Positions 55,613 to 64,000 of a DNA stretch of 64,000 bases are shown one piece after another; the stretch's first letter is position 1; every line of letters starts with the position of its first letter. Made by a program: the position numbers and the translations under genes. The notes below the pieces were generated by a model that saw nothing but the letters and a program-made list of their open reading frames with translations, was not told the DNA's origin and did not search any database. The stretch is from Bacteroidales bacterium (GTDB lineage: Bacteria; Bacteroidota; Bacteroidia; Bacteroidales; UBA6680), in contig JAOARD010000057.1 in the NCBI GenBank assembly GCA_025210735.1, positions 1 to 64,000 of the forward strand, written 5' to 3'.

Positions 55613-56146
55613 TTAATTATTCAGGTTGTACTCCATTACCTCTTTTGATTTAACAGATATTTTATCCTTTAGCAGATCGCAACTGTTCTCTAATAACAGA
55701 AACTCACTGTATATAAGTTGTATTCTGTGTTTGGGTTTTAAAGTTAGGTTAAATAGAGAGTATGTAACGTAGTATCGTTTTGTTTTTCCGTTATTGGTTA
55801 TAAATAACAGATAGAGCCTGCCGCCGGGTTCATATTCATACTCAATAGTTTTAGTATTCTCCTGATTATATATTATAGTTTTGCCACTATTGTAACTGAA
55901 TATAATAGATGTACTGTTTATTGTTACACTTGCTACCCCTAACATATATGAGAATATATAATCTGAGAATAGTATCAGGGCTACGATTATGATAAAGATA
56001 AGGGTTGTAAGCAGAATCTCTGTAGTTGTGTTATTATCTGTAATAAACAGTGTAAGAGCAAGTACAGGTATAAAGATAAGTATCTTCAACTTGTCTGTTA
56101 TTTCGCTTATACAAACTGCCTTTAATAATCTGTTATTTGAAGTCAT
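55613..56146 (-). CDS. Two-helix membrane protein with PH-like domain
   Basis: 177 residues: transmembrane helices at about 22-36 and 42-60 (LKILIFIPVLALTLFI and ILLTTLIFIIIVALILF), then a beta-rich domain (VASVTINSTSIIFSYNSGKT, KRYYVTYSLFNLT) of the size and look of bacterial PH domains. Function unknown. It lies only 8 bp downstream of the GH109 gene's stop codon on the same strand, so it is likely co-transcribed with it. Confidence 0.55.
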   Translation of the reverse strand: MTSNNRLLKAVCISEITDKLKILIFIPVLALTLFITDNNTTTEILLTTLIFIIIVALILFSDYIFSYMLGVASVTINSTSIIFSYNSGKTIIYNQENTKTIEYEYEPGGRLYLLFITNNGKTKRYYVTYSLFNLTLKPKHRIQLIYSEFLLLENSCDLLKDKISVKSKEVMEYNLNN

Positions 56147-56153
56147 AGTATCT

Positions 56154-57476
56154 CTAAATATGATAAACTATATTGTCTGTTTGTTTGTAATTGCCACGTG
56201 TAAAATCAGGGATCTCTACAGGGGTACTAAAATTATTGGCGGAGTACTCTGAGAGTTCCATTACAGACGACCACTCAGCAGCGTCGTACACATCCTGATC
56301 AAGTGGCAAACCATTTCTCAGACAGTAGATCAGTCTGTAATCCATAATATAGTCCATACTGTCGTTTTTTGATATCTCTGGTATCTGTTTGTCAATTGAC
56401 TCCAATACAGTCTCCATTTGCCTCTGAACAGGATGTTTGTAAAGCTCTAACATCTCCTGTAGTTTATCTTCGGCAACATATTCAAGTCCGTTTGGAGCCA
56501 GTGCTATACCTGTTTTGGGCCATTTTTGCGCAAAACCTTTTGTCCCGCTTATAAGATGTATACGATTATATGGTCTGGGGCTGGTAATATCGTGTTGCAG
56601 CATAATTGTTTTTCCTCTGGCAGTCTTTATTAATGAGGTATTCATATCGCCACCGGAGTAGTTTAGTGTTGTAAACTCATGGTTGTTATCGTAGTTCTCA
56701 TTAATAAACTCCTGCATACCAAACTGCTTTGTAGATGTTGATGTAAGATAGCTTAGTTTATCGCCCCGGTGTATATTCATTATATGACACAACGGACCAA
56801 GACCATGGGTAGGGTAGAGGTTTCCATTTTTCTGGGCATGAAACTTAAGTCGCCACATATCCCAATAGGCATCGGTATCAAGTATTAGCTTTTTAAGATC
56901 GTGTATATATGCACCCTCGCCATGTATTACCTCGCCAAATACCCCTTGCTGTGCCATGTTAAGTGTTGTAAGCTCAAAACTTCCGTAGTTACAGTTCTCA
57001 AGCATCATACAGTGCCTTTGTGTCTGCTCGGCAGTGTCTACAAGTTGCCAGCACTCCTGAACAGTTACGGCAGCGGGAACCTCAATTGCCACATGTTTAC
57101 CATGTTGCATTGCATAAATAGCAATAGGTGTGTGAAGCTGGTAATGAGTAGATATGTATATAAGATCAATGTCATTGCGTTGGCAGATAGCTCTCCAATC
57201 ATTTTCGTTCTGGTATACATCAACACTGCTTATACCATACAGGTTTAATACAGATGAGGCATGGTTGCACTTTTCAGGAACAATATCGCAGATGGCTTTA
57301 ATCTCTGTATTATCTATATGAGCATACCTGTTAAGCGCAGATTTTGTACGCATACCCAGACCGATAAATGCAATACGCACTTTCTCTATAGGTTTGCACC
57401 TTAGGTTTAATACACTACGCTGATTGCTTTTTGGTTCTGGTGTATTAAAAATACTGTATGGAGTACTATGCTGCAT
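56154..57476 (-). CDS. GH109-type alpha-N-acetylgalactosaminidase (Gfo/Idh/MocA fold)
   Basis: 440 residues. Rossmann NAD-binding domain with VRIAFIGLGMRTKSALN (GxGxR), ISTHYQLHTPIAIYAMQHGKH and HVAIEVPAAVT. GH109 signatures: MMLENCNYG, LYPTHGLGPLCH (the catalytic-region His) and IMLQHDITSPRPYNRIHLI. GH109 enzymes use tightly bound NAD+ and an oxidation/elimination mechanism to remove terminal alpha-GalNAc, for instance from mucin or blood-group A glycans. Most homologues have a Tat or lipoprotein signal; this one begins MQHSTPYSIFNTPE with none, suggesting a cytosolic enzyme or a mis-set start. Its first 11 bases overlap the end of the upstream TPR gene. Confidence 0.85.
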   Translation of the reverse strand: MQHSTPYSIFNTPEPKSNQRSVLNLRCKPIEKVRIAFIGLGMRTKSALNRYAHIDNTEIKAICDIVPEKCNHASSVLNLYGISSVDVYQNENDWRAICQRNDIDLIYISTHYQLHTPIAIYAMQHGKHVAIEVPAAVTVQECWQLVDTAEQTQRHCMMLENCNYGSFELTTLNMAQQGVFGEVIHGEGAYIHDLKKLILDTDAYWDMWRLKFHAQKNGNLYPTHGLGPLCHIMNIHRGDKLSYLTSTSTKQFGMQEFINENYDNNHEFTTLNYSGGDMNTSLIKTARGKTIMLQHDITSPRPYNRIHLISGTKGFAQKWPKTGIALAPNGLEYVAEDKLQEMLELYKHPVQRQMETVLESIDKQIPEISKNDSMDYIMDYRLIYCLRNGLPLDQDVYDAAEWSSVMELSEYSANNFSTPVEIPDFTRGNYKQTDNIVYHI

Positions 57477-58416
57477 CTTTATCCTTTAACTCTTTAAGTT
57501 TGTTTTTCAGGTATTTAATTCTGATTTTGGCTAGTTTTTTATATTCGTGAGGAATATTTCCTCTTTTTGCTTTCCTATAATATTTAAGTGCATCATTGTA
57601 ATTCTTTGTTTCAAAATAGGTTTCGGCAAGTATATATGCATAAATGGGTTTACCATATTGGGTACCCATATTATATGTTTTGTAATTTACCGTTATGTTT
57701 CCTGCCATATTATAGCAATTACTATAATACTCAATTGCTTTTGACCAGTTTCTATTTCCTGATTCAATTGCACCGAGATAGAAATGGCAATAAATATATT
57801 TAGGGTATTGTTTTAGAAGTTTTAACATTATGTTATGTAGGTTATTGTCAACATAACCTTTTTGTTCAGCCATTTGTCTGACTATTAGAGTCAGTTTTGT
57901 CAGAAAATAATTTTTGCTCTCAGTAACCTTAGTATAATCATCAAATAACCATCTTGATTTTATTATACTATCAGTTTTAATAAAACTGTATATCTCATCA
58001 ATATGGTCATACATTTCACCCTTATCAAGTAGTGTGTTAAATCTCCATTGGTAAAGATCTATTCTGTTTGGATTTTTCTTAATGCCTTCAAGTATTGTCT
58101 CTTGTGCCAGATTAAACACAGAGTTGTTAATTACAACAGGATCGTTATAACCATAAATATATTCCTGAACAGCACCCTCTGTAGTGTTTTGTGCGGATAT
58201 GCTTGTTTGGCAAGCATCAAGATAATAATCTGCTAAAGCAATATACATATCTGCATTATCAGGAGTTTCAAGACGCCATTTCTCTATATAATAAAATACA
58301 CTATCACTGTTTTTAGTATTCGTATATCTGTATATTTTCTCTCTGTAATTGTTTGTTTGAGCAAAAGAACTTGTTGCTAGAGTGATCACAATAGCTATGA
58401 TGATAGTTTTTCTCAT
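57466..58416 (-). CDS. Exported TPR-repeat protein
   Basis: 316 residues with signal peptide (MRKTIIIAIVITLATSSFAQ). Several TPR-like helix pairs: DMYIALADYYLDAC, IYCHFYLGAIESGNRNWSKA and YAYILAETYFETKNYNDALK. It ends in a very basic, Lys-rich helix. Probably a periplasmic interaction scaffold. It is the first gene of a leftward operon with the GH109 gene, with an 11-bp coding overlap, so it may be a partner of that enzyme or simply co-regulated. Confidence 0.68.
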   Translation of the reverse strand: MRKTIIIAIVITLATSSFAQTNNYREKIYRYTNTKNSDSVFYYIEKWRLETPDNADMYIALADYYLDACQTSISAQNTTEGAVQEYIYGYNDPVVINNSVFNLAQETILEGIKKNPNRIDLYQWRFNTLLDKGEMYDHIDEIYSFIKTDSIIKSRWLFDDYTKVTESKNYFLTKLTLIVRQMAEQKGYVDNNLHNIMLKLLKQYPKYIYCHFYLGAIESGNRNWSKAIEYYSNCYNMAGNITVNYKTYNMGTQYGKPIYAYILAETYFETKNYNDALKYYRKAKRGNIPHEYKKLAKIRIKYLKNKLKELKDKDAA

Positions 58417-58441
58417 TTTCTTATAATTTATTTTTCACTTG

Positions 58442-58512
58442 CCTGATGAAACTCACATAATTAATCATTCTTGTGCATGAATGGTATTATTACGTTCTTC
58501 TCATTATGGGGT
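58442..58512 (-). repeat. Decayed copy of the leader-ORF element
   Basis: On the minus strand the sequence retains an ATGAGAAGAACG start region and the 3' part TGTGAGTTTCATCAGGC, corresponding to residues CEFHQ of the family, but an indel breaks the frame. It lies 26 bases before the start of the TPR gene, so it keeps the usual position immediately upstream of an exported protein. Confidence 0.5.
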
Positions 58513-58667
58513 TAAGTAAATATTTGGTGCAAAAATATCAAAATAGATATAAATAAATAATGTCTTTACTTAGTTTTATTATCGTAGCCGGATATAGTAA
58601 TCATATGTGCAAAAAAAACAGGATTTAATGTTTTAGGTTAATTTATTTTACATACATTTGTTCCGAT

Positions 58668-58840
58668 TTTGGTAACAGTGGAGTGTTTAACTCCATAGTT
58701 TTAATAGGGAATACCGTGTAAACCGGTAACAGTACCCGCTGCTGTGATTCCTCAAAAAAGTTTTAGCAATTCTATTGCCACTGTCAGAATAATAATGATG
58801 GGAAGGCTGCTAAAACGGGATAAGTCAGAAGACCTGCCTC
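58668..58840 (+). ncRNA. Cobalamin (adenosylcobalamin-class) riboswitch
   Basis: All main landmarks are present in order: AATAGGGAATACCGTGTAAA, CCGGTAACAGTACCCGCTGC (the invariant CCGGuxACAGUACCCGC core with B12 box), CCACTGTC, GGGAAGGCTGCTAAAAC, GGGATAAGTCAGAAGACCTG. The terminal GCCTC can pair with GAGGC about 40 nt downstream (GTAGAGGCTGG), a possible expression platform. No intrinsic terminator is evident before the next ATG at 59013, so control may be on translation. It should lower expression of the downstream gene when B12 is plentiful. Confidence 0.93.
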
Positions 58841-59012
58841 AATCATAATTATATCTGTACGCTTTCGGAGTAGAGGCTGGATGTAAACATATTTGTTTAT
58901 TCAACTTTTTTAGTCCTTCTTTTATATATAGCTATGCTATGGCATAATTGTATATGATTGATGTTAAGTGTACCGGATGTTTTTAATGATTATTCTTTTA
59001 ATCAATTATAAA

Positions 59013-62000
59013 ATGAAGAAGGTTTACTTATTACATTTAATTATCCTTTTGCTTGTAACCAGAGCTACAGGACAAGAGGTATTAAACCAGAGTTTTGATG
59101 ATGGTTATCCTCCTACAGGATGGATGCATCAGAAAGATGATGGAAATACCAGAGGATGGCAGCAGTTGTCAACCAGTAAGAATAGTATTAAAACTCCTCA
59201 CTCAGGTGCTAAGTTTGTAGAGTTTGAGAGTTATTATACTAAAAAAAATCTTGGCGCTACTCTTACATCTCCTATGATAACAGAGACCCTTGACAAAGGT
59301 TATATTCTGGAGTTTTATAGTGTGGTAACAAAAAAGAGTGGCGGTCTTCATGTTGATTTCTCATCAACAAACGGTGCTATATGGACTGAGGACATTCTTG
59401 TTGTACCTGCTACAGCAGATGAAACAGAGTGGACAAAGCATACAGTTGACCTGTCTGATTATCTTCCGAAGAAGAATATAAAGATCAGATTCAGATCAAC
59501 ATCAACATGCTCCTATGGCATATGTTCTATAGCTCTTGACGATGTTAGAATATATAAGCCGGCTCCTATGACTTTTGGGTCTGTAACAACAGAACAGAAC
59601 AAAACAAATGCAGTATCATTAGGTGCAACAGATCAGGAGATTATTGCCGTAAAGGTTAATTGTACCGGAGCACTTAATGCTTTTGATGCAACAAAGTTTG
59701 TATTTAATACAGCGGGATCAACAAGCAGTTCAGATATATCAAAGGCAAAGCTGTATTATACAGGAACAAAGAGTGCTTTTAGTGCAGAAAATAAGTTTGC
59801 AGAGATTGATAATCCGAACGGAGAGTTTACATTAACAGGAACACAAAAACTGGCAGAGGGCGATAACTACTTCTGGTTAGCATACGATATCAGTTCGTCG
59901 GCAACAATAGGTAATAGTGTTGATGCACAGTGTACAAGTGTAACAGTTGATGGTAATGACAAAACACCTGATGTTACAAACCCTGACGGTAACAGACTTA
60001 TTAAGAATTTCTATATCCTTGAGTCGGGTACAAATAGTAAAAAAGTAACCTCTAACCTTATATTCCTTGATCATGGAGGAGATGAGGACTATACAAAATC
60101 ATTTACCGGAGTTATTACTTTTGAACCTAAAGATGGCGATAATAAGGTTCAGGTGAACTTTACTGAGTTTGATGTATACAGATATCATTCGCTTATTGTA
60201 TATAACGGAAATAGTACTACAGCTCCAAAACTAGGAGAGTATAAAGGTACAACACTGCCTGGACTAATAAAGTCTACAGCTGCAGATGGTTGTTTAACGT
60301 TTAAGTTCTCTGTAACAAGTTATGCAAGTACATTCGGATCAGGATGGATAGCAGATGTATCTAACTATAAACCTGCTCCAATGACCTATATATCGTCTGA
60401 TGTATTTCAGGACAATGTTAACACAGTGTCTCCGGGAGATAAGAAAAACGAGTTATTAGGGTTTAATGTAAAAACTAACGGACTTATATCGCCGCTAAGC
60501 TTGCAGCAGGTTAAACTTAGCCTTGCAGGAACAACAGATGTTAATGATATTGAGAAACTGGTTCTATATTATGGTAAGGATAAGAAGAGCTTTAGTTCAT
60601 CGGCAAATGTTAAGCTAAAGGAGATTACTACTATTACATCTGACATAACGGTTGATATAACAACAACACTTATTTCAGGCGACAACTACTTCTGGATAGC
60701 TGCTGATATTAAATCTACAGCTAAGCAGAATAATATGATTGACGCAGCAGTACAGAAAATTACTGTTACCGGAAGTGAATATACTCCTGACAATTCAAGC
60801 CCTGACGGAGCACGTAAAGTGGTAAGGGTGTATAAGATGTCTACCTACAAAGAGATTACCACATCTGGCGGTATGTTTTATGATGATGGTGGGGCAGGTT
60901 ATAATTATGACGACAGTTTTGAGGGTAGTGTGATATTCAAACCGCAAACGCCTGAAAACAAAATAAAGATTAAGTTTAACTCTTTTGATACAGAGAGTAA
61001 CGATGGTTGTACTTACGACTATATGATTATCTATAATGGTCCTGATCCTTCGTCGCCAGAGATAGGAAGATATTGCGGAACAACAACTCCGCCTGATGTT
61101 GTATCAACAGCAGCTGACGGAAGTATATGTGTCTATTTCCATTCAGATAATGGTACTAATGCAGCTGGTTGGGAAGCAGTGATAAGTGAACATACTCCTG
61201 CACCAATGGCAATTACCGGGTCGGAATCAGTTGCAGTTACTTCAGGTGGAATAACAAAAGGATCTGTAGCCGCGGCTGTTGCCGGATTAAAGGTGACAAC
61301 AGATGGTGGTCTTAATCCGTTAACTGTTGAGAAACTTAAGGTTGATACAAGATCTACAGCAAATATTAATAAAATACGAATATACTATACCGGAAGAATA
61401 CCTGAATTTAGTCGCGATAACCTTGTTGGAGAAGCTGCTTATGCTTCGGCTGTTCAGGAGATTATTACAGACAGAGCATTGGTAACCGGCGATAACTATT
61501 TCTGGATAGCATATGATGTTTCGCCAGATGCAGTTGCAGATAATCTTCTTAAAGCTGAGTGTGTTGATTATACGGCAGATGCGGTTAAGTACAATAATAC
61601 AGCTACTAACCCTGCCGGAATTAAGGTTACCGATAATATAAAGATGCCTCTTACAATGGGTAATACTATTGTAATTAAAGATGATATTGTATTTACAGAT
61701 GATGGAGGAAAAGAGAATAACTACAGTAAATCTGGCAAAGGAAGTGTAATATTTGAACCTGCTGATCCTACAAAGAAGGTTAAAGTAACATTCTCTGAGT
61801 TTGAGATGCCAACGCGTTATGGTGCCGATTTTATTGTTTATAACGGAAAGGCTACTGATGGGAGTAATACCATTGCAACACTGTTTGGTGAGAATGTACC
61901 GGCTCCGGTAAAATCAACATCAGATGATGGTGCTGTACGATTCTATTTTAAACCGAATAGTATGTATACAGCAAAAAAAGGATGGGTTGCTAATGTATCG

Positions 62001-64000
62001 CTTTATGAGCCTCGTCAGTTATTTGTTGAGAACAGTGTTACCACACAACCAGTAAGAACATTCCTTCAGCCAAATACAGAAGATCAGCTTATTCTTGGTG
62101 TTCAGCTTATGGTGGCAGGAGAGAAGGGCGATCTTGATATAAAAAAGATGACTTTCTCTACAGAGGGTTGTACAAACAGTACTGATATCTCAAAAGCAAA
62201 ATTGTACTATACAAATTCACTTGATAAGTTTAGCACAGCAGAGAAGTTAGCAGAGGTAGACTCTCCGAATGGCGACTTTACATTTGATTTTGATAAAAAG
62301 ATAAGCTCAGAGAAGGGCTATTACTTCTGGTTATGTTTTGATATAGCCAATGATGCAAAGGTTAATGATATTGTTGATGCCCGGTTTAAGTCTGTTACAG
62401 CCGGAGGGGTTAAAACAGATGCAGCTAATGGTAATCCTGTTGGTAAAAGGGTAGTAAGAGGAGCTCTTAAAGGTGAGTATACTATTAATAATGCTGCTAA
62501 TGTAGATGCCGATTTTGTTGATCCGGCAGAGGCAGTTAATGCACTTAATACCTTAGGAGTAACAGGAGCTGTTACATTTAAAATTGCCGATGGTGAATAT
62601 AAAGGTGCGCTTGCAGTAAACAGTATAACAGGAGTAAATAATACAAACAGGGTTGTGTTTGAGGCAGCTTCAGGAAACAGCGATAATGTTATTTTTAGCT
62701 ATTCTGGTAAGAATGTTGCACCAACGCTGCTTACAATTAAAGGTGCTGACTATCTGACTTTTAAAAATATTACATTTAAGGCTACAGGACTTACATATGG
62801 TCGTTTGGTAGAGTATTATGGCGAGGCTAATAATAATAGCTTTATAAACAATAAATTTATTGGAATAGAGTGTAATACATCTGACTACGATAATAATAAA
62901 ACGCTTGTATATTGTGGTCAGACCGGAGATGATAAGACATTAGATCATAATGCCACTTTTGAGGGTAATACATTTGAGAATGGTAATACTGGTCTTTATA
63001 TTATGGGTATAAACTATGTAACAGATTTTGAGACTGGTTTAACAGTTAAGAATAACGTGTTTAAGAATCAGTATGCAATGTCTGTTTACCTGAATTATCA
63101 GAACGATGTACTTATTGATGGTAACTCATTTATCATAGAGGATGCAAAGAAACAGAACTGGAGTGTAAGAATATTTAAGAATAAAAAGAACGCACGAATA
63201 GTAAACAATAAGTTTAATCTGAATCTTTCGTCAAAAGGTGGTTCTGCAATAATGCTTCAGGGATTTGAATCTGTTGAGGGTTCCAGAGCACTTGTGGCAA
63301 ACAACATGATATATGCAACCTCAACAAGCAGTGCGGTAGGTATAAGCTTAGAGGACGCAAAGAGTGTAGATATTGTTCATAATACAATTAAGATTGATGG
63401 CTCAGGAAAATACTCTAAGGCATTCTTCTTTGACAAAAGAGGGGCTTCTCCGGTATTTGACGATGTAAATATTAAGAACAATATATTTGCTGTTTACTCC
63501 GGTTCTTATGTAATATGGAGTAAGATGCAGGCTACAAACTCATCTATATCTCACAATAACTACTATACAAATGATAATAGTGAGAGGATGTTTAAATATG
63601 GCGATGTTACAGTAACATCACTTGATGACTGGAAAGCAGCTGTTACATCAGATAAGCAGTCAATAAGCGTTGCGCCTCAGTTTGTATCAGAAAAAGATCT
63701 TCATGTTACCGGAACAGGGATGAAGTTCGGAACACAGATTAAGCGTGTTACAGACGATATTGATGGCGATATGCGTAATGCTGCTACACCATATATTGGA
63801 GCAGATGAGATACCTGATGCAACATTTGCAGGAGGATACCCTAAATTCTCAGATATTACTGCTACATCGGCTAAGATGTTACTAAAATCAACAGTAGCAG
63901 GTACGGTATACTATATTCTGTTACCAGAGAGTGCTGAACTGCCAACAGTAGATCAGATTAAGGCAGGAACAAATAGTAGTGGTGATGCTGCAATAGCATC
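59013..64000 (+). CDS. Giant exported CUB / beta-helix surface protein under B12 control (partial, 3' end off window)
   Basis: Open from the ATG at 59013 to the end of the window (1662 codons, no stop). Signal peptide 1-20 (LIILLLVTRATG). Then: choice-of-anchor-J/cleaved-adhesin-like domain (about 24-195, LNQSFDDGYPPTGWM); three CUB domains (about 345-450, 618-730, 889-1005; for example FYDDGGAGYNYDDSFEGSVI) alternating with four sialidase-neck-like (BNR_assoc_N) domains; a right-handed parallel beta-helix (about 1150-1600) with NNKF/NNIF rungs; and the beginning of a fibronectin type III domain (about 1610, FSDITATSAKMLL). The C-terminus probably carries a T9SS signal (not visible). Only the riboswitch lies between it and the upstream genes. 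A surface adhesin or ligand-binding protein is likely; a direct role in corrinoid capture is conjecture. Confidence 0.88.
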   Translation, partial: MKKVYLLHLIILLLVTRATGQEVLNQSFDDGYPPTGWMHQKDDGNTRGWQQLSTSKNSIKTPHSGAKFVEFESYYTKKNLGATLTSPMITETLDKGYILEFYSVVTKKSGGLHVDFSSTNGAIWTEDILVVPATADETEWTKHTVDLSDYLPKKNIKIRFRSTSTCSYGICSIALDDVRIYKPAPMTFGSVTTEQNKTNAVSLGATDQEIIAVKVNCTGALNAFDATKFVFNTAGSTSSSDISKAKLYYTGTKSAFSAENKFAEIDNPNGEFTLTGTQKLAEGDNYFWLAYDISSSATIGNSVDAQCTSVTVDGNDKTPDVTNPDGNRLIKNFYILESGTNSKKVTSNLIFLDHGGDEDYTKSFTGVITFEPKDGDNKVQVNFTEFDVYRYHSLIVYNGNSTTAPKLGEYKGTTLPGLIKSTAADGCLTFKFSVTSYASTFGSGWIADVSNYKPAPMTYISSDVFQDNVNTVSPGDKKNELLGFNVKTNGLISPLSLQQVKLSLAGTTDVNDIEKLVLYYGKDKKSFSSSANVKLKEITTITSDITVDITTTLISGDNYFWIAADIKSTAKQNNMIDAAVQKITVTGSEYTPDNSSPDGARKVVRVYKMSTYKEITTSGGMFYDDGGAGYNYDDSFEGSVIFKPQTPENKIKIKFNSFDTESNDGCTYDYMIIYNGPDPSSPEIGRYCGTTTPPDVVSTAADGSICVYFHSDNGTNAAGWEAVISEHTPAPMAITGSESVAVTSGGITKGSVAAAVAGLKVTTDGGLNPLTVEKLKVDTRSTANINKIRIYYTGRIPEFSRDNLVGEAAYASAVQEIITDRALVTGDNYFWIAYDVSPDAVADNLLKAECVDYTADAVKYNNTATNPAGIKVTDNIKMPLTMGNTIVIKDDIVFTDDGGKENNYSKSGKGSVIFEPADPTKKVKVTFSEFEMPTRYGADFIVYNGKATDGSNTIATLFGENVPAPVKSTSDDGAVRFYFKPNSMYTAKKGWVANVSLYEPRQLFVENSVTTQPVRTFLQPNTEDQLILGVQLMVAGEKGDLDIKKMTFSTEGCTNSTDISKAKLYYTNSLDKFSTAEKLAEVDSPNGDFTFDFDKKISSEKGYYFWLCFDIANDAKVNDIVDARFKSVTAGGVKTDAANGNPVGKRVVRGALKGEYTINNAANVDADFVDPAEAVNALNTLGVTGAVTFKIADGEYKGALAVNSITGVNNTNRVVFEAASGNSDNVIFSYSGKNVAPTLLTIKGADYLTFKNITFKATGLTYGRLVEYYGEANNNSFINNKFIGIECNTSDYDNNKTLVYCGQTGDDKTLDHNATFEGNTFENGNTGLYIMGINYVTDFETGLTVKNNVFKNQYAMSVYLNYQNDVLIDGNSFIIEDAKKQNWSVRIFKNKKNARIVNNKFNLNLSSKGGSAIMLQGFESVEGSRALVANNMIYATSTSSAVGISLEDAKSVDIVHNTIKIDGSGKYSKAFFFDKRGASPVFDDVNIKNNIFAVYSGSYVIWSKMQATNSSISHNNYYTNDNSERMFKYGDVTVTSLDDWKAAVTSDKQSISVAPQFVSEKDLHVTGTGMKFGTQIKRVTDDIDGDMRNAATPYIGADEIPDATFAGGYPKFSDITATSAKMLLKSTVAGTVYYILLPESAELPTVDQIKAGTNSSGDAAIA

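Noticed and set aside
1-64000. rRNA or tRNA genes, CRISPR arrays, origin of replication
   Set aside because: Looked for conserved 16S/23S segments, tRNA T-arm GGTTCGANTCC and regular short direct repeats with spacers; none convincing.

Overview
The window looks like one end of a draft or metagenome-assembled contig from an AT-rich member of the Bacteroidota, most likely a Bacteroidales-type genome. Grounds: a C-terminal type IX secretion (T9SS) sorting domain, many SPII-type lipoproteins, PPC/PKD-rich surface proteins, a TPR-plus-HTH regulator, a GH109 glycosidase and a lack of Shine-Dalgarno sequences. The first 56 bases are Illumina Nextera/P5 adapter (index GCGTAAGA), so the true contig starts near base 57, inside a broken transposase gene.

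Layout. 0-5.3 kb: transposase fragment, PagL-like lipid A deacylase, Crp/Fnr regulator, secreted zinc metalloprotease and a TPR-HTH regulator. 5.5-19.8 kb: a single 4743-residue secreted chitinase with three GH19 modules (the first has lost both catalytic glutamates), one GH18 module, 7 PPC and about 20 PKD-like repeats and a T9SS signal. 19.8-21.7 kb: gene-free array of intergenic palindromic repeats. 21.7-25.5 kb: two tandem paralogous HExxH lipoprotein/secreted peptidases preceded by two short leader ORFs, then a beta-lactamase-fold serine hydrolase.

25.6-44.2 kb is an accessory (defence) island. Two copies of a roughly 430 bp non-coding sequence (25.66 and 38.06 kb) stand just upstream of two different OLD-family ATPase/TOPRIM nuclease genes. 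The first module has a stand-alone OLD nuclease followed by six tightly packed genes: RipA-like membrane protein, polymerase-beta-type nucleotidyltransferase, ThiF/E1-like adenylating enzyme, nitrilase-fold amidohydrolase, a QueC-like/TIR/FGE-fold fusion, and a GNAT acetyltransferase. I recognise no described defence system with this composition; it is the best candidate for a new one. A PadR/membrane-protein/serine-hydrolase operon follows. The second module is a Gabija pair (GajA-like OLD nuclease and GajB-like UvrD helicase), then an AlbA_2/Schlafen-type protein. The island ends in a group II intron remnant fused to a broken copy of a hydrolase gene found intact at 51.9 kb.

44.8-58.4 kb is a mixed region: an eCIS-effector-like protein, a secreted GST-fold protein, a methyltransferase/kinase/hydrolase operon, a pentapeptide-repeat protein, hydrolases, lipoproteins, a GH109 enzyme and a TPR protein. 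From 58.7 kb a cobalamin riboswitch precedes a very large secreted CUB/beta-helix protein that runs off the window.

A thread across the window is a dispersed element of about 90 bp that encodes an intact 27-31 residue peptide (consensus start MKRSMRIVIHTH). Its stop codon overlaps, or lies 4 nt before, the start codon of the next gene, within a hairpin that includes that start codon. Five intact copies and several decayed ones are present. It may be a family of translationally coupled leader peptides, or a REP/MITE-like repeat with a conserved reading frame. No rRNA, tRNA or CRISPR array was seen.
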